NCBI GenBank assembly: GCA_964637165.1
Contig: CAZWVI010000011.1
Coordinates: 20,319-84,318, forward strand
Direction of reading: 5' to 3'
From: CAZWVI01 sp964637165
GTDB taxonomy: Bacteria; Planctomycetota; UBA1135
DNA: 64,000 nucleotides
Part shown: one piece after another, positions 18,500 to 27,560 of the stretch
Layout of the letters: each line of letters opens with the position of its first letter
Position numbering within the stretch: position 1 is the first letter of the stretch
Program-made: the position numbers and the translations under genes
Notes under the pieces: model-generated
Told to the model about the DNA's origin: nothing
The model's input: only the letters and a program-made list of their open reading frames with translations
Databases searched by the model: none

Positions 18500-19308
18500 G
18501 TACCAACATTCACCTGACTGCCCACGTTTCCGATAGCGCCCAACTTGATAGCGGGGTGGTGGTTGGCCCATTTGCCTATGTCGGGCCCAAAGTTACGGTT
18601 GGTAAAAATACTACGCTCGGTCCCCACGTGGTGGTGCAAGGTCGTACCGATATCGGCGAGGGCAATCGATTTTTGGGACAAGCCTCAATTGGTGGCCTGC
18701 CCCAAGATTTAAAGTATGCCGGTGAAGAGTCGGCACTCGTAATTGGCGACAACAATGTTGTGCGTGAATTTGTCACGATAAATATCGGAACGGCTGCTGG
18801 TGCCTGGATTACCTCGGTTGGTTCAAATAATTTGCTGATGGCTTGTTCGCACATCGCACATGATTGCGTTGTTGAAGATGAAATCATTATTGGCAACAAC
18901 GTGCTGTTGGCTGGTCACGTGCGCATCGAAAATCAAGCAATTGTGTCGGGCGGCGCGGCGGTTAATCATTTTGTAACCATCGGTACTTTGGCAATGGTTG
19001 GGGGAATGGCGCGAGTGATTAAAGATGTTCCTCCCTACATGGTGCATGAAGGCAGTCCCGGTCGGATTCGTGGCGTGAACACGGTTGGCTTAAACCGCCG
19101 CGGAGTTCCTGCTGAGTCAATAAGTCAACTGCGTGATGCCTATCGCCGATTATGGGCTGAGGACACTCCAACTACTTTGGCGATTCAGGAAATGGAAGCC
19201 ACTGGGGGTTGGCGCCCCGAGGCGCAACGCTTGATAGCATTTATGCGTGACATGGAGCGTGGCTTTCAAGGGCGCTATCGTGAATCTTTGCGCCGTCCTC
19301 CAGCTTAA
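18496..19308 (+). CDS. lpxA: UDP-N-acetylglucosamine acyltransferase
   Basis: The 270-residue left-handed beta-helix enzyme adds a 3-hydroxyacyl chain to UDP-GlcNAc, the first step of lipid A synthesis. Hexapeptide repeats run through residues 1-190. The catalytic His lies in CSHIAHDCVV, followed by NNVLLAGHVRIENQAIVSGG and PPYMVHEGSPGRIRGVN, then a helical C-terminus. It overlaps lpxC-fabZ by 4 bases, and the Gfo/Idh gene follows 9 bases later. Confidence 0.94.
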   Translation: MSTNIHLTAHVSDSAQLDSGVVVGPFAYVGPKVTVGKNTTLGPHVVVQGRTDIGEGNRFLGQASIGGLPQDLKYAGEESALVIGDNNVVREFVTINIGTAAGAWITSVGSNNLLMACSHIAHDCVVEDEIIIGNNVLLAGHVRIENQAIVSGGAAVNHFVTIGTLAMVGGMARVIKDVPPYMVHEGSPGRIRGVNTVGLNRRGVPAESISQLRDAYRRLWAEDTPTTLAIQEMEATGGWRPEAQRLIAFMRDMERGFQGRYRESLRRPPA

Positions 19309-19317
19309 AGCGCGATC

Positions 19318-20334
19318 ATGAGAGAAACGGTTTTGCGTGCTTGTGTAGTTGGTGTCGGGCATCTTGGGCGACATCATGCGCGAATTTTGCACGAGATGGC
19401 TGGCGTCGAACTGCTAGCAGTAATCGATTCCGATGAAAGTCGCGGTCAAAAAATTGCTCAAACTTATTCTTGTGAATGGTCTCCCACCAGTGATGCTTAT
19501 CTTGAGCAAGTTGATTTTGCCGTTATTGCAACCCCGACAACGGCGCACTTGGCGAGTTCTAAACCATTCCTCAAGGCCGGCCGTGCGGTTTTAATTGAAA
19601 AGCCGATGGCGCCAACGCCGGAAGTGTGCGAAAAGATTTTGCAGTTGGCTGAAGCGAGCGGATCGATTGTTGGAGTTGGTCACGTTGAACGATTCAACCC
19701 GGCTGTCAAGCGCGCCATGGAGTTGGGAATTCGTCCACGCTTTATTGAGGCGCACCGCTTGGCTCCCTATACATTCCGCTCAACAGATGTCGGAGTTGTT
19801 CTCGACTTAATGATTCACGACATTGATTTGGTTCAGGCGTGGACCGGCGAATTGCCTAACTCTGTGGACGCAGTGGGTGGGCAAACCTTATCCCCGACTG
19901 AGGACATATGTTCGGTGCGCTTGGGCTTTCCTTCTGGAGCTGTGGCCAATTTGACTGCTTCGCGGTTATCACTCAAGCCAATGCGCCGCTTTCGAGTATT
20001 TGGCCCCGACTGCTACGTCTCAGTTGATAGTCAGGAGCGGTATGCTCTGCTAGTGCAAAAAGCACCAGGTTTCAGCCCCGAGGCCGCCCAGGCCGCCGCT
20101 CAGGAAGGCAATCCAGGTGATGCCTTTAAGTCGCTACTCCACACCGAGGAGCTACAACTAGACGACGACGAACCCCTTCGCGCCGAATTAGAAGAGTTCG
20201 CAGCAGCGGTAAGAGAAGACCGCCCCCACACAGTAAGCGGCCAAGCGGGAAAAGCGGCCGTAGATACCGCCTTCGCGGTGCTGAAATCGTTGGGGGAGAA
20301 GAACTGGCACGAAGAACCCCAACCTGGACTCTGA
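19318..20334 (+). CDS. Gfo/Idh/MocA oxidoreductase linked to lpxA
   Basis: The 338-residue NAD(P)-dependent sugar oxidoreductase has an N-terminal Rossmann motif (VVGVGHLGRHHARI), EKPMAPTPE with the catalytic Lys, VERFNPAV, and MIHDIDLVQAW. It directly follows lpxA. In some bacteria a Gfo/Idh enzyme next to lpxA is GnnA, which oxidises UDP-GlcNAc for the diamino-sugar form of lipid A; the partner transaminase GnnB is not seen here. A role in lipid A sugar modification is inferred. Its stop codon lies inside a 30-base repeat. Confidence 0.8.
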   Translation: MRETVLRACVVGVGHLGRHHARILHEMAGVELLAVIDSDESRGQKIAQTYSCEWSPTSDAYLEQVDFAVIATPTTAHLASSKPFLKAGRAVLIEKPMAPTPEVCEKILQLAEASGSIVGVGHVERFNPAVKRAMELGIRPRFIEAHRLAPYTFRSTDVGVVLDLMIHDIDLVQAWTGELPNSVDAVGGQTLSPTEDICSVRLGFPSGAVANLTASRLSLKPMRRFRVFGPDCYVSVDSQERYALLVQKAPGFSPEAAQAAAQEGNPGDAFKSLLHTEELQLDDDEPLRAELEEFAAAVREDRPHTVSGQAGKAAVDTAFAVLKSLGEKNWHEEPQPGL

Positions 20335-20354
20335 CCCCAAACGCTGGGTCATAA
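20325..20354 (+). repeat. 3'-end hairpin repeat, copy A
   Basis: A 30-base block that matches 63945-63974 at 25 positions. It contains TGACC, then a nine-base middle, then GGGTCA, able to pair. The TGA is the stop codon of the Gfo/Idh gene. Confidence 0.7.
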
Positions 20355-20361
20355 GCCTCGA

Positions 20362-20406
20362 ATCGACACCGTAAGCTACTTTATTCAAATGGTTTACGGT
20401 GTCGAT
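20362..20406. other. Inverted repeat between convergent genes
   Basis: ATCGACACCGTAA (20362-20374) is perfectly repeated in inverse at 20394-20406 with a 19-base loop. It lies in the 168-base gap between the Gfo/Idh gene and cusA; no T-run follows directly. Confidence 0.75.
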
Positions 20407-20412
20407 CTCAGC

Positions 20413-20446
20413 GAAGGCCAGCCTTCTTTTTGTTTTCTTGTTTTTT
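20413..20446 (+). terminator. Terminator of the dnaB-lpxA transcript
   Basis: GAAGG-CCAG-CCTTC (20413-20426) is followed by a run of about 20 bases almost entirely T, fitting a Rho-independent terminator on the plus strand. Confidence 0.75.
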
Positions 20447-20475
20447 CCTTTGTGAAACAAAGGGTTTATAAAACC

Positions 20476-20501
20476 CTCTGACCCACTTGGTGGGGTCAGA
20501 G
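20476..20501 (-). repeat. 3'-end hairpin repeat, variant B at cusA end
   Basis: CTCTGACCCAC (20476-20486) pairs with GTGGGGTCAGAG (20490-20501) with one bulged G. It starts just past the cusA stop and shares TGACCCCA...GGGTCA with the two other copies, but lacks their flanks. Confidence 0.6.
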
Positions 20502-20502
20502 T

Positions 20503-23500
20503 CTATTTTAGCTTTCTTTCTTCTCGCCAACTCCACAGCACCGGCACGATAAACATCGTCATCAGTGCCAGCATCATTCCACCAAATGACGGGATCGCCA
20601 TTGGGAGCATCACGTCGGCACCCTTGCCGCTTGATGTCATTACCGGCAACAGTGCCAGCATGGTGGTAGCAGAAGTCATTAAACATGGTCTTACGCGGCG
20701 GCTTCCGGCCACCACCACTGCTTCACGAACTTCTTCCCGTGTCTTTGGCTTGCCTTGGTCAAATGATTGGCGCAAGTAGGTTGCCATCACCACTCCATCG
20801 TCGGTGGCAATTCCAAACAAAGCCAAGAAGCCAACCCAAACCGCAATCGATAAGTTGTAGGGACTTACCGCGAAAACTTCGCGCATTGACCGGCCAAACA
20901 TTTCAATGTCCAAGAACCAATCCTGCCCGTAACACCACAGCATAATGAATCCACCGGCCCACGCCACGGCGACACCACTAAATACAATTAGTGAAGTGCT
21001 CATGCGGCGGAACTGTAAGTGCAAAATCATCAGGATTAACAGCAACGCTAAAGGTAGAACTAACATCAAAGTTCGCTGGGCACGAACTTGGTTTTTCCAA
21101 GCGCCATCAAACACGTAACTGGAACCAGTGGGCAATACAAATTCACCATTCGCCTTCAACTCATCGAGGTAATCACGGGTGGCTTCAATTGTTGCAACCT
21201 CACTCCAACCGCTATGTTTATCAAAGACCACGTAAGCCGTAAGAAAGGAATCTTCCGTGCGAATCATTTGCGGGCCACGGACATACGAAATGTCGGCAAC
21301 TTGCTGAAGTGTAATTTGTGCGCCAACCGGAGTATTAATGTGCAGTTCATGCAGGGCCTCAATCGAATCACGCGACTCGCGTGAATAGCGAACACGAATC
21401 GGATAACGCTCGCGCCCATCAACCGTGGTGGTTAATGTTTTTCCGCCAACTGCTGCCGCAACCATGCGTTGCACATTGCCAACATTTAATCCGTAACGGG
21501 CCGCCGCCTCGCGATTGACCTCAATCTCTAGATAGGGCTTGCCAACAACCCGGTCAGCAGCAACTGTTTCCGGCCGCACCCCCGGGGCATTGCGCAACAA
21601 AGCTTCAATGTCCAAGGCCGCCTGTTCCAATGTATCCAAATCCGGAGCCTGCACCTTGATTCCCATGGGCGCGCGCATGCCACTTTGTAGCATTACCACG
21701 CGGGTAGAAATCGGTTGCAACATTGGCGCGGAAGTCGACCCGGGAATCTCGGCAGCTTTTTGAATTTCTGTCCAGATGTCATCAGTGCTGCGAATGTGAT
21801 CGCGCCATTGACGAACCCGCTGCCCATCTTCTAATTCCAAGTACTCTGGAAGATAGTGAATGACAGTTTCTACCATCGAAAGTGGAGCAGGGTCAAGCGC
21901 ACTTTCCACGCGCCCAATTTTTCCAACAACTTCAGTAACTTCAGGAATGGCTTCAATCGCTTTGTCCATTTTGGCCAAGACATCAAGACTTTCGCCAACG
22001 CCGGCATGCGGCATGGTGGTTGGCATGTACAAGAATGAACCTTCGTCGAGTTGGGGCATGAATTCTTCGTCCATGTCACGCCAAATAAATCCACCAGCCA
22101 CCAAGGTGATGATCGGTAGCAGTAAGAAGACCAGTTTGTAACGCAAGAACCAACGCAGAATTGTTCCGTAACTTTTTTGAAACAGTTCAAATCCATAAAG
22201 CAAACCGAAGGCCAATCCAAACACAAACACCATGTTCATGAATGTGCCAGCCTGTGGGCCAAGCGGCATCCAATGAGTGCTTAGGAAAGTTCCGCACAAC
22301 AACATGATTGTCCAGTTCATCCAGCCGCGCTTGCCGTCCTTTGGTTTGCTCGGCCGCCATTTTTGGAAAAGATAGGCGAGCACCGGCACCAAAATCAAAG
22401 CTACCACTAATGAACCAAAAAGCGCGTAGGTTTTAGTAAAGGCCAGCGGCTTAAACATTTTTCCTTCTGCACCAGCCATAGTGAATACTGGCAAAAAGCC
22501 AATTACCGTGGTTGCGACCGCGGTAATTACCGCCGAGCCAACTTCGGCCGCCGCCGAACTAATTGTTTCAATGATGGAAGTGCCAGGTGGTGCTTCATCA
22601 AGTCGCCGCTGGATATTTTCCGCCAAGATGATTCCCATGTCGACCATTGTTCCAATGGCGATGGCAATTCCGGCTAAGGCGACGACGTTAGCTTCAACAC
22701 CACTCCATTTCATGCCCAAGAAGGCCACCAGCACCGCCAATGGCAAAACCGCCGAGACCATTAATGAACTGCGCAGGTTGGCTAACATGAAAACTACCAC
22801 TAGGATAGTTACCAAAATTTCTTCCCAAAGGGCCCGCTTCAGGGTCTCTAAAGTTTGCCCAATTAAAATCGAGCGGTCGTAGAAGGGGATAACCTTGAGT
22901 TGTGAAACCCGTCCATCGTCGAGGCGTTTCTTGGGAAGTCCATCTTCAATTTCTGCCAACTTAGCTTTAACCGCTTCGATAGTTTCCATTGGGTTAGCAC
23001 CAAAGCGCGAAACAACAACTCCGCCGACGGCCTCAGTGCCACCTTTGTCGAGTGCCCCGCGCCGCATTGCCGGCCCAAGTTTGACCTCGGCAATATCACC
23101 CACGCGAATTGGAACTCCATCATGACTAACTTTCACCACCGCTTGAGCGATTTCATCAGCCGATTTCACCCAACCCGATCCGCGAACTAAATACTCAACC
23201 GCATTTAATTCCATGGTGCGCGCACCAACTTCAAGATTCGAATCGCGCACGGCATTCATTACCGCCGTTAGGCTTACTCCATCAACGCGCATTGCTTCGG
23301 GGTCGCAATCAACTTGATATTCGCGACGAAAACCCCCAATAGAGGCCACTTCTGAAACACCATCAACCGCGGCTAAGGCATAGCGCAGATGGAAGTCTTG
23401 GACTGAACGCAGTTCGTCCAAGTCCCAACCACCGGCCGGATTTCCTTCTTGATCACGCCCTTCAATGGTGTACCAAAAAATTTGCCCAAGGGCGGTGGCA

Positions 23501-23931
23501 TCAGGACCCAAACTCGGCGAGGCATCATTGGGCAATAAGTCGGCTGGTAAAGAGTTTAACTTTTCAAGAATTCGCGACCGCGACCAATAAAATTCAACGC
23601 CTTCCTTGAAGACAACATAGATAGTTGAAAAACCGAGCATTGAAAACGAACGAACCGTTTTCACTCCAGGCACACCCGTTAACGCACTAGTTAGGGGGTA
23701 AGTTACCTGGTCTTCAACATCTTGAGGTGATCGTCCTTGCCACGCGGTAAAAACAATTTGTTGATTTTCACCAATGTTGGGGATTGCATCAACCGGGACA
23801 GGGTCGCGCGGCATAAAGGACATACCGGTGGCAAAAGGCGAGACCCGTAAGCCCCAACCGATTAGCAGTAACATGCCCGCAAAAACTAAGAATCGCTGTT
23901 TTAAACAGCCACGTATGAAAGTTTGCAGCAC
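20503..23931 (-). CDS. cusA: Heavy-metal RND efflux pump CusA/CzcA family
   Basis: The 1142-residue inner-membrane antiporter has RND repeats, the N-terminal PVDAIPNIGENQ and the membrane motif GTMVDMGIILAEN with the Asp and Glu used for proton transfer. The Met-containing stretch MLQSGMRAPMGIKV in the porter domain and the CusB partner favour copper/silver export. It starts with GTG overlapping the cusB stop (TAGTG). It is the last gene of a minus-strand operon, and its stop is next to a hairpin repeat. The exact metal is inferred. Confidence 0.88.
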   Translation of the reverse strand: MLQTFIRGCLKQRFLVFAGMLLLIGWGLRVSPFATGMSFMPRDPVPVDAIPNIGENQQIVFTAWQGRSPQDVEDQVTYPLTSALTGVPGVKTVRSFSMLGFSTIYVVFKEGVEFYWSRSRILEKLNSLPADLLPNDASPSLGPDATALGQIFWYTIEGRDQEGNPAGGWDLDELRSVQDFHLRYALAAVDGVSEVASIGGFRREYQVDCDPEAMRVDGVSLTAVMNAVRDSNLEVGARTMELNAVEYLVRGSGWVKSADEIAQAVVKVSHDGVPIRVGDIAEVKLGPAMRRGALDKGGTEAVGGVVVSRFGANPMETIEAVKAKLAEIEDGLPKKRLDDGRVSQLKVIPFYDRSILIGQTLETLKRALWEEILVTILVVVFMLANLRSSLMVSAVLPLAVLVAFLGMKWSGVEANVVALAGIAIAIGTMVDMGIILAENIQRRLDEAPPGTSIIETISSAAAEVGSAVITAVATTVIGFLPVFTMAGAEGKMFKPLAFTKTYALFGSLVVALILVPVLAYLFQKWRPSKPKDGKRGWMNWTIMLLCGTFLSTHWMPLGPQAGTFMNMVFVFGLAFGLLYGFELFQKSYGTILRWFLRYKLVFLLLPIITLVAGGFIWRDMDEEFMPQLDEGSFLYMPTTMPHAGVGESLDVLAKMDKAIEAIPEVTEVVGKIGRVESALDPAPLSMVETVIHYLPEYLELEDGQRVRQWRDHIRSTDDIWTEIQKAAEIPGSTSAPMLQPISTRVVMLQSGMRAPMGIKVQAPDLDTLEQAALDIEALLRNAPGVRPETVAADRVVGKPYLEIEVNREAAARYGLNVGNVQRMVAAAVGGKTLTTTVDGRERYPIRVRYSRESRDSIEALHELHINTPVGAQITLQQVADISYVRGPQMIRTEDSFLTAYVVFDKHSGWSEVATIEATRDYLDELKANGEFVLPTGSSYVFDGAWKNQVRAQRTLMLVLPLALLLILMILHLQFRRMSTSLIVFSGVAVAWAGGFIMLWCYGQDWFLDIEMFGRSMREVFAVSPYNLSIAVWVGFLALFGIATDDGVVMATYLRQSFDQGKPKTREEVREAVVVAGSRRVRPCLMTSATTMLALLPVMTSSGKGADVMLPMAIPSFGGMMLALMTMFIVPVLWSWREERKLK

Positions 23932-25709
23932 TACTCAACCTCCACACTAACTGGAATCTTGCGGCGTAACTCACCGCAACGCAACATCGAGGCGCCGAAG
24001 TAAGGGTTGGCCAAACGTTTTTCAATTTGCAGCCATTCAGCTCCAGTGTCGTTAAAGGCCATGGGGCAGAAAAATACTTTTATATCATCTCCAGGTCGTT
24101 GATAGCCAAATAAGTCCAATGCCTGAATGATGCCCTTGCTGGCGCGATCAAAGCCAACGCGCAAATCTTCAATTTCTTTAGAAGCGTTCATGTGGACGGC
24201 TCCATTACTCATGCGCGCAAAGAGTGGTTCCCATCGGTCACGTGCTGACTCATCGAGCAACTCGTGGTTGATGGACTTGATTGCGGCGGTAAAGGCCGAA
24301 GCGTGTTGCATCGCTAATTCATAGTCGTCAGCAGCTAAGGCAATGCGCAAGTCCAAGTAAGGAGTTGCTGAGTTTCCCATTTGTACACGGAAATCACTTG
24401 GCACTTTAAGTTGCTTCTTCGAATTCGAATTATCAGCAGTCATCATGCTCGGCTTGGCTTGAATCTGTAAGGCCGAATCAATTTTAAAGGCACCGTTTGT
24501 CACGACTAGTTCGCCTTCATTTATACCTTCAAGGACCACGTAGTTATCGCCGACACGCGCACCGAGCACAATTTCGCGCCCTTCGAATGTAGGGCGTTCT
24601 TGGTCAGGTAATTTAACGTAGGCAACCGCGCGTTTGCCAGTAATCAAGGGCGAGCTTGTTGGAATGGTTAATAGTTTTTTGCCCACGGAGTCCTGCAATG
24701 GGGCGTTGACAATTGCTCGCGCAAACATTCCCGGACGCAACAAAGCTGAGGGGTTTTTGACACTTACCCGCACCTCAACAGTGCGTGAATGCTGGTCTAA
24801 AACCGGAGCGATAAAGCTAAGCTCTCCCATGAAGGACCTTCCTGGGTAGGCTTCAGTTTGCAAACTGACGCTTTGTCCAACCGACAACCAAGCTAGATCA
24901 CTTTCGTGGGCTTCTAGTAATACCCAAAGCGTGTCAGTGTCAGCTAAGCGGTAAAGGGTTTGACCTTTTTTAACCCAGTCACCTTCAGCTGCCATACGTT
25001 CAATCACTACTCCGGAATTGGTCGCAGCTAATTCAATATGTTCGCTAGTGGCATTGCCTGCGAGTAGGCCATCAATGTCCTTGGCGGTCATGCCTAATTG
25101 AATTAATCGCTCGCGGGCAGCACTTAAGCTGGCCGCAGCAGTGCGTCGCAATGAATCGCTTGGTGCCGTGGCAACATTTTTGGCCGCGCGCTTGGCTTCA
25201 AGCAACTCGCCTTGCGCGGTGTTTAATTCAGGACTCCAAAGCTCGGCCACGACCTGGCCGGCAACAACTTCTTCGCCAGTCTTGTTTAGTTGAAGTTTGT
25301 CAATGCGGCCACCAGTCCACGCGGTTAAAGATGAGAGTCGGGTTTCATCCCAAGCAAACTTGCCGACTAAACGCAATTCGCGGCTAACTTCTTGTAGCTT
25401 GACCGGCGTTGTTTGAATCTCTGCCAAAGCCTCTGCTTCAGTGCTCATTCCAACTTGGCGCTCACCAAGACCGGCGCTTGAGGGGTCGATTGGAATCAAA
25501 TCCATACCACAAATTGGACAAGGTGTTTGTTCCGGGAATTGAAATTGCGGATGCATTGAGCAAGTCCAAACCACATTTGCGTTTTCAGCGCCGGCCTCAC
25601 CATGTTGGTGGACCGAATGCTCGGGGAAAATGCTGCCACAGCGGGCAAGCAGGAATCCAACAACAAGAGCTGGAAGTACGAGGCCAAAAATTGATTTTAA
25701 TTTACTCAT
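23931..25709 (-). CDS. cusB: RND periplasmic adaptor CusB with metal-binding and DUF3347 domains
   Basis: The 592-residue adaptor begins with a signal segment (residues 1-25) and a heavy-metal-binding domain, WTCSMHPQF near 48 and PCPICGMDL near 63. A membrane-fusion core follows (GGRIDKLQL, PSDSLRRTAAASL helices, GVVIERMAAEGDWVKKG). A C-terminal DUF3347-type domain ends it, with FFCPMAFNDTGAEWLQ and NPYFGASMLRCGE. The start at 25709 is preferred over the one at 25751 because it lies just after the cusC stop and begins the signal sequence. Confidence 0.88.
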   Translation of the reverse strand: MSKLKSIFGLVLPALVVGFLLARCGSIFPEHSVHQHGEAGAENANVVWTCSMHPQFQFPEQTPCPICGMDLIPIDPSSAGLGERQVGMSTEAEALAEIQTTPVKLQEVSRELRLVGKFAWDETRLSSLTAWTGGRIDKLQLNKTGEEVVAGQVVAELWSPELNTAQGELLEAKRAAKNVATAPSDSLRRTAAASLSAARERLIQLGMTAKDIDGLLAGNATSEHIELAATNSGVVIERMAAEGDWVKKGQTLYRLADTDTLWVLLEAHESDLAWLSVGQSVSLQTEAYPGRSFMGELSFIAPVLDQHSRTVEVRVSVKNPSALLRPGMFARAIVNAPLQDSVGKKLLTIPTSSPLITGKRAVAYVKLPDQERPTFEGREIVLGARVGDNYVVLEGINEGELVVTNGAFKIDSALQIQAKPSMMTADNSNSKKQLKVPSDFRVQMGNSATPYLDLRIALAADDYELAMQHASAFTAAIKSINHELLDESARDRWEPLFARMSNGAVHMNASKEIEDLRVGFDRASKGIIQALDLFGYQRPGDDIKVFFCPMAFNDTGAEWLQIEKRLANPYFGASMLRCGELRRKIPVSVEVE

Positions 25710-25711
25710 GA

Positions 25712-27052
25712 TTAGTTGTTGTTGCTTGATAGTGGGGCGGAGATTCCGCACAGTGCGGACAGTTTGGAACTAGCGCTTGTTAGTTGATGTTGAGCGCGGG
25801 CTTGAGCTAATTCAAAGCTCAACAAAAGTCTGACTGAATCTAAGTAGTCAAGATAACTACCATGATTGTTGGCGAAAGCGTCGAGGCTAGTACTGACCGC
25901 TTGTTCGCCTTTGCTAATTAATCCATGACGATATAGATCAAGCCGATCGTGAGCATCAGTGAAGTCAAAACTAAGCACTTCGTAGTCCCTCGAGATTTCG
26001 TTGCTAATCGATGCCATTTGCGCTGAATTGGCTGCTAGCTGTGCTTTTGCGGCATTTACGCGGGCTTTGCGTGGCGCCCGCCTTAGTGGGATTTCAATTC
26101 CAAATCCAAGTGCTAGCGCATCTTGGCCAAGGTCGCTACCGGGCATCCCATCCGAGCCAATCGGCGTCCATTCAACTCCCAGGCTAAAGTTGGGCTTGGT
26201 TGATTTCTGCGCGGCCTTTAAGGAATGTTCGGCAGCAACAATTTTTGCCTGAGCACTTAACAGACTCGGGTTTTGATTCAGTTGTGCCCGAGCGGGAATA
26301 CTTTCCTGGGTGCGGGGACTTGGCCAATCAAGTTCAGCTTGCCGACCTTCTCTGCCAAGTAAGTTAAGGGCCCGAGCATCTAATTGCTTGCGGCTGTCAA
26401 CTAAACTGCGCAACTCGTCTTCGACTTTGGCCAATTCAACTTGGGCCTTAATCAATACTGAATGCTTGCTTAATCCGTCGCGCCAACGGGTGCGTACCAC
26501 CTCTTCGCCGCGAGTTAATAGTTCTAAGTGGTAGCGTTTAATTCGAATCGATGTTTCAAGCAAAACCTTCTCAGAAAGCAATATTTGTAATTTACTAATT
26601 AGATTGTGCTTTAGGGTAATCAGATCAGCCGCAGCTACTTCTGCCCCAGCTAAAGCTGCACTCGAGCGCGCTTTAAGACTACCTGGCCAGGGGAAGGCTT
26701 GGCTGAGTGAAAGCTTTCCCTGGGCTTGTCCATTACGAGTTTCCAGCTCCTGAACAAAAACTCCAAAGTTTAGTTTTGGATCTGCTAGCGCCGCCGCTTG
26801 TGGAACTTGCTCCAGAGCCCGCCGCCAAAGTTGCCACTTGCTAAGGACTTTGGGGTTGGCACTTAGAACTTCAAATTCCCAAGACTGATTTTCTGAATAC
26901 GAGTCTTCGTCAGTAGTTATTTTACTATTTGGCGAAGTTTGAAGGGCGTGCTGCTGCCACCGTTCCAGTTGACTGGAGTAGTCAGTGGGAGTGCTTGAAC
27001 AGCCGGAGAGTATTGACGCTAAGGCGCCAATGGCGAGGTGTCGCAGGTGCAT
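25712..27052 (-). CDS. cusC: Outer-membrane efflux lipoprotein, TolC/CusC family
   Basis: The 446-residue protein has a lipoprotein signal ending LSGC near residue 18 and two long helical hairpin repeats typical of TolC-like channels (for example LISKLQILLSEKVLLETS and SISNEISRDYEVLSFDF). It provides the outer-membrane exit duct for the CusBA complex. It lies 2 bases upstream of cusB and 81 bases downstream of the Cys-rich small gene. Confidence 0.85.
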   Translation of the reverse strand: MHLRHLAIGALASILSGCSSTPTDYSSQLERWQQHALQTSPNSKITTDEDSYSENQSWEFEVLSANPKVLSKWQLWRRALEQVPQAAALADPKLNFGVFVQELETRNGQAQGKLSLSQAFPWPGSLKARSSAALAGAEVAAADLITLKHNLISKLQILLSEKVLLETSIRIKRYHLELLTRGEEVVRTRWRDGLSKHSVLIKAQVELAKVEDELRSLVDSRKQLDARALNLLGREGRQAELDWPSPRTQESIPARAQLNQNPSLLSAQAKIVAAEHSLKAAQKSTKPNFSLGVEWTPIGSDGMPGSDLGQDALALGFGIEIPLRRAPRKARVNAAKAQLAANSAQMASISNEISRDYEVLSFDFTDAHDRLDLYRHGLISKGEQAVSTSLDAFANNHGSYLDYLDSVRLLLSFELAQARAQHQLTSASSKLSALCGISAPLSSNNN

Positions 27053-27133
27053 TTTGTGTTTGGGTACATGTTTGATTGAGTTGATTGATTAACGAACAAG
27101 CGCGCACGTTTTTCAACGTGGCGTTCATCAGTT

Positions 27134-27514
27134 TCAACACAAGAACACGCAGTAACGCAAATGCAGCAAATCCGGCGGAGCACGCGCCGGGAATAATTTT
27201 AAGAAAGTGCTCTTCGCTGTTGGCGGCAGGTAGGGATCGCTAATTTCTGCAAAGAAAATTGGACCAAGCTGGCTTTGCGAAGATTCGAAATGCCGGTGGG
27301 GGCTAGGTTCATTATTGTTGCTGGCTGGAACTTTATCCATTTTGCAACAACACCCGCGCCTCAGCTGCTGGCCGTAGACATCGCTTTGGCCGAAGTCAAC
27401 AGAAGCTTGGCAGCCGCATAAACAGGATGCCGCACAGCCGTCCTCCACTTGTGCAAAACCACTCGGTAGGAGCAGCAGCACAATTACGCAGATGAGGTGG
27501 AGGTGACGAATCAC
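27134..27514 (-). CDS. Small secreted Cys/His-rich protein leading the cus operon
   Basis: The 126-residue product has a signal peptide (LHLICVIVLLLLPSGFA), then clustered cysteines (CAASCLCGC and RGCCCKM) and HRHFES, and ends with two more Cys. Residues of this kind suggest a periplasmic metal-binding protein, which fits its place as first gene of the cusCBA transcript. I do not recognise a named family. Start is GTG, 7 bases after a minus-strand TAAACT hexamer that would give a leaderless message. Confidence 0.65.
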   Translation of the reverse strand: MIRHLHLICVIVLLLLPSGFAQVEDGCAASCLCGCQASVDFGQSDVYGQQLRRGCCCKMDKVPASNNNEPSPHRHFESSQSQLGPIFFAEISDPYLPPTAKSTFLKLFPARAPPDLLHLRYCVFLC

Positions 27515-27521
27515 TAGTTCT

Positions 27522-27552
27522 AGTTTACTCTAAATCGAGGAGGGCGGATAAT
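27522..27552. promoter_or_regulatory. Overlapping divergent promoters of cus operon and trmB
   Basis: On the plus strand TTTACT (27524-27529) and GATAAT (27547-27552) are 17 bases apart, ending 8 bases before trmB. On the minus strand TAAACT (27522-27527) ends 7 bases before the Cys-rich gene's GTG. The two promoters physically overlap. Confidence 0.55.
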
Positions 27553-27560
27553 GCTTGACC

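Noticed and set aside
20447..20476. Two short hairpins (CCTTTG/CAAAGG and GGGTTT/AAACCC)
   Set aside because: Neither is followed by a T-run on the strand where a terminator would be useful, so not called as terminators.
22481..22882. Plus-strand frame of 133 codons within cusA
   Set aside because: It runs antisense to a well-conserved RND pump region and has no start signal or domain.
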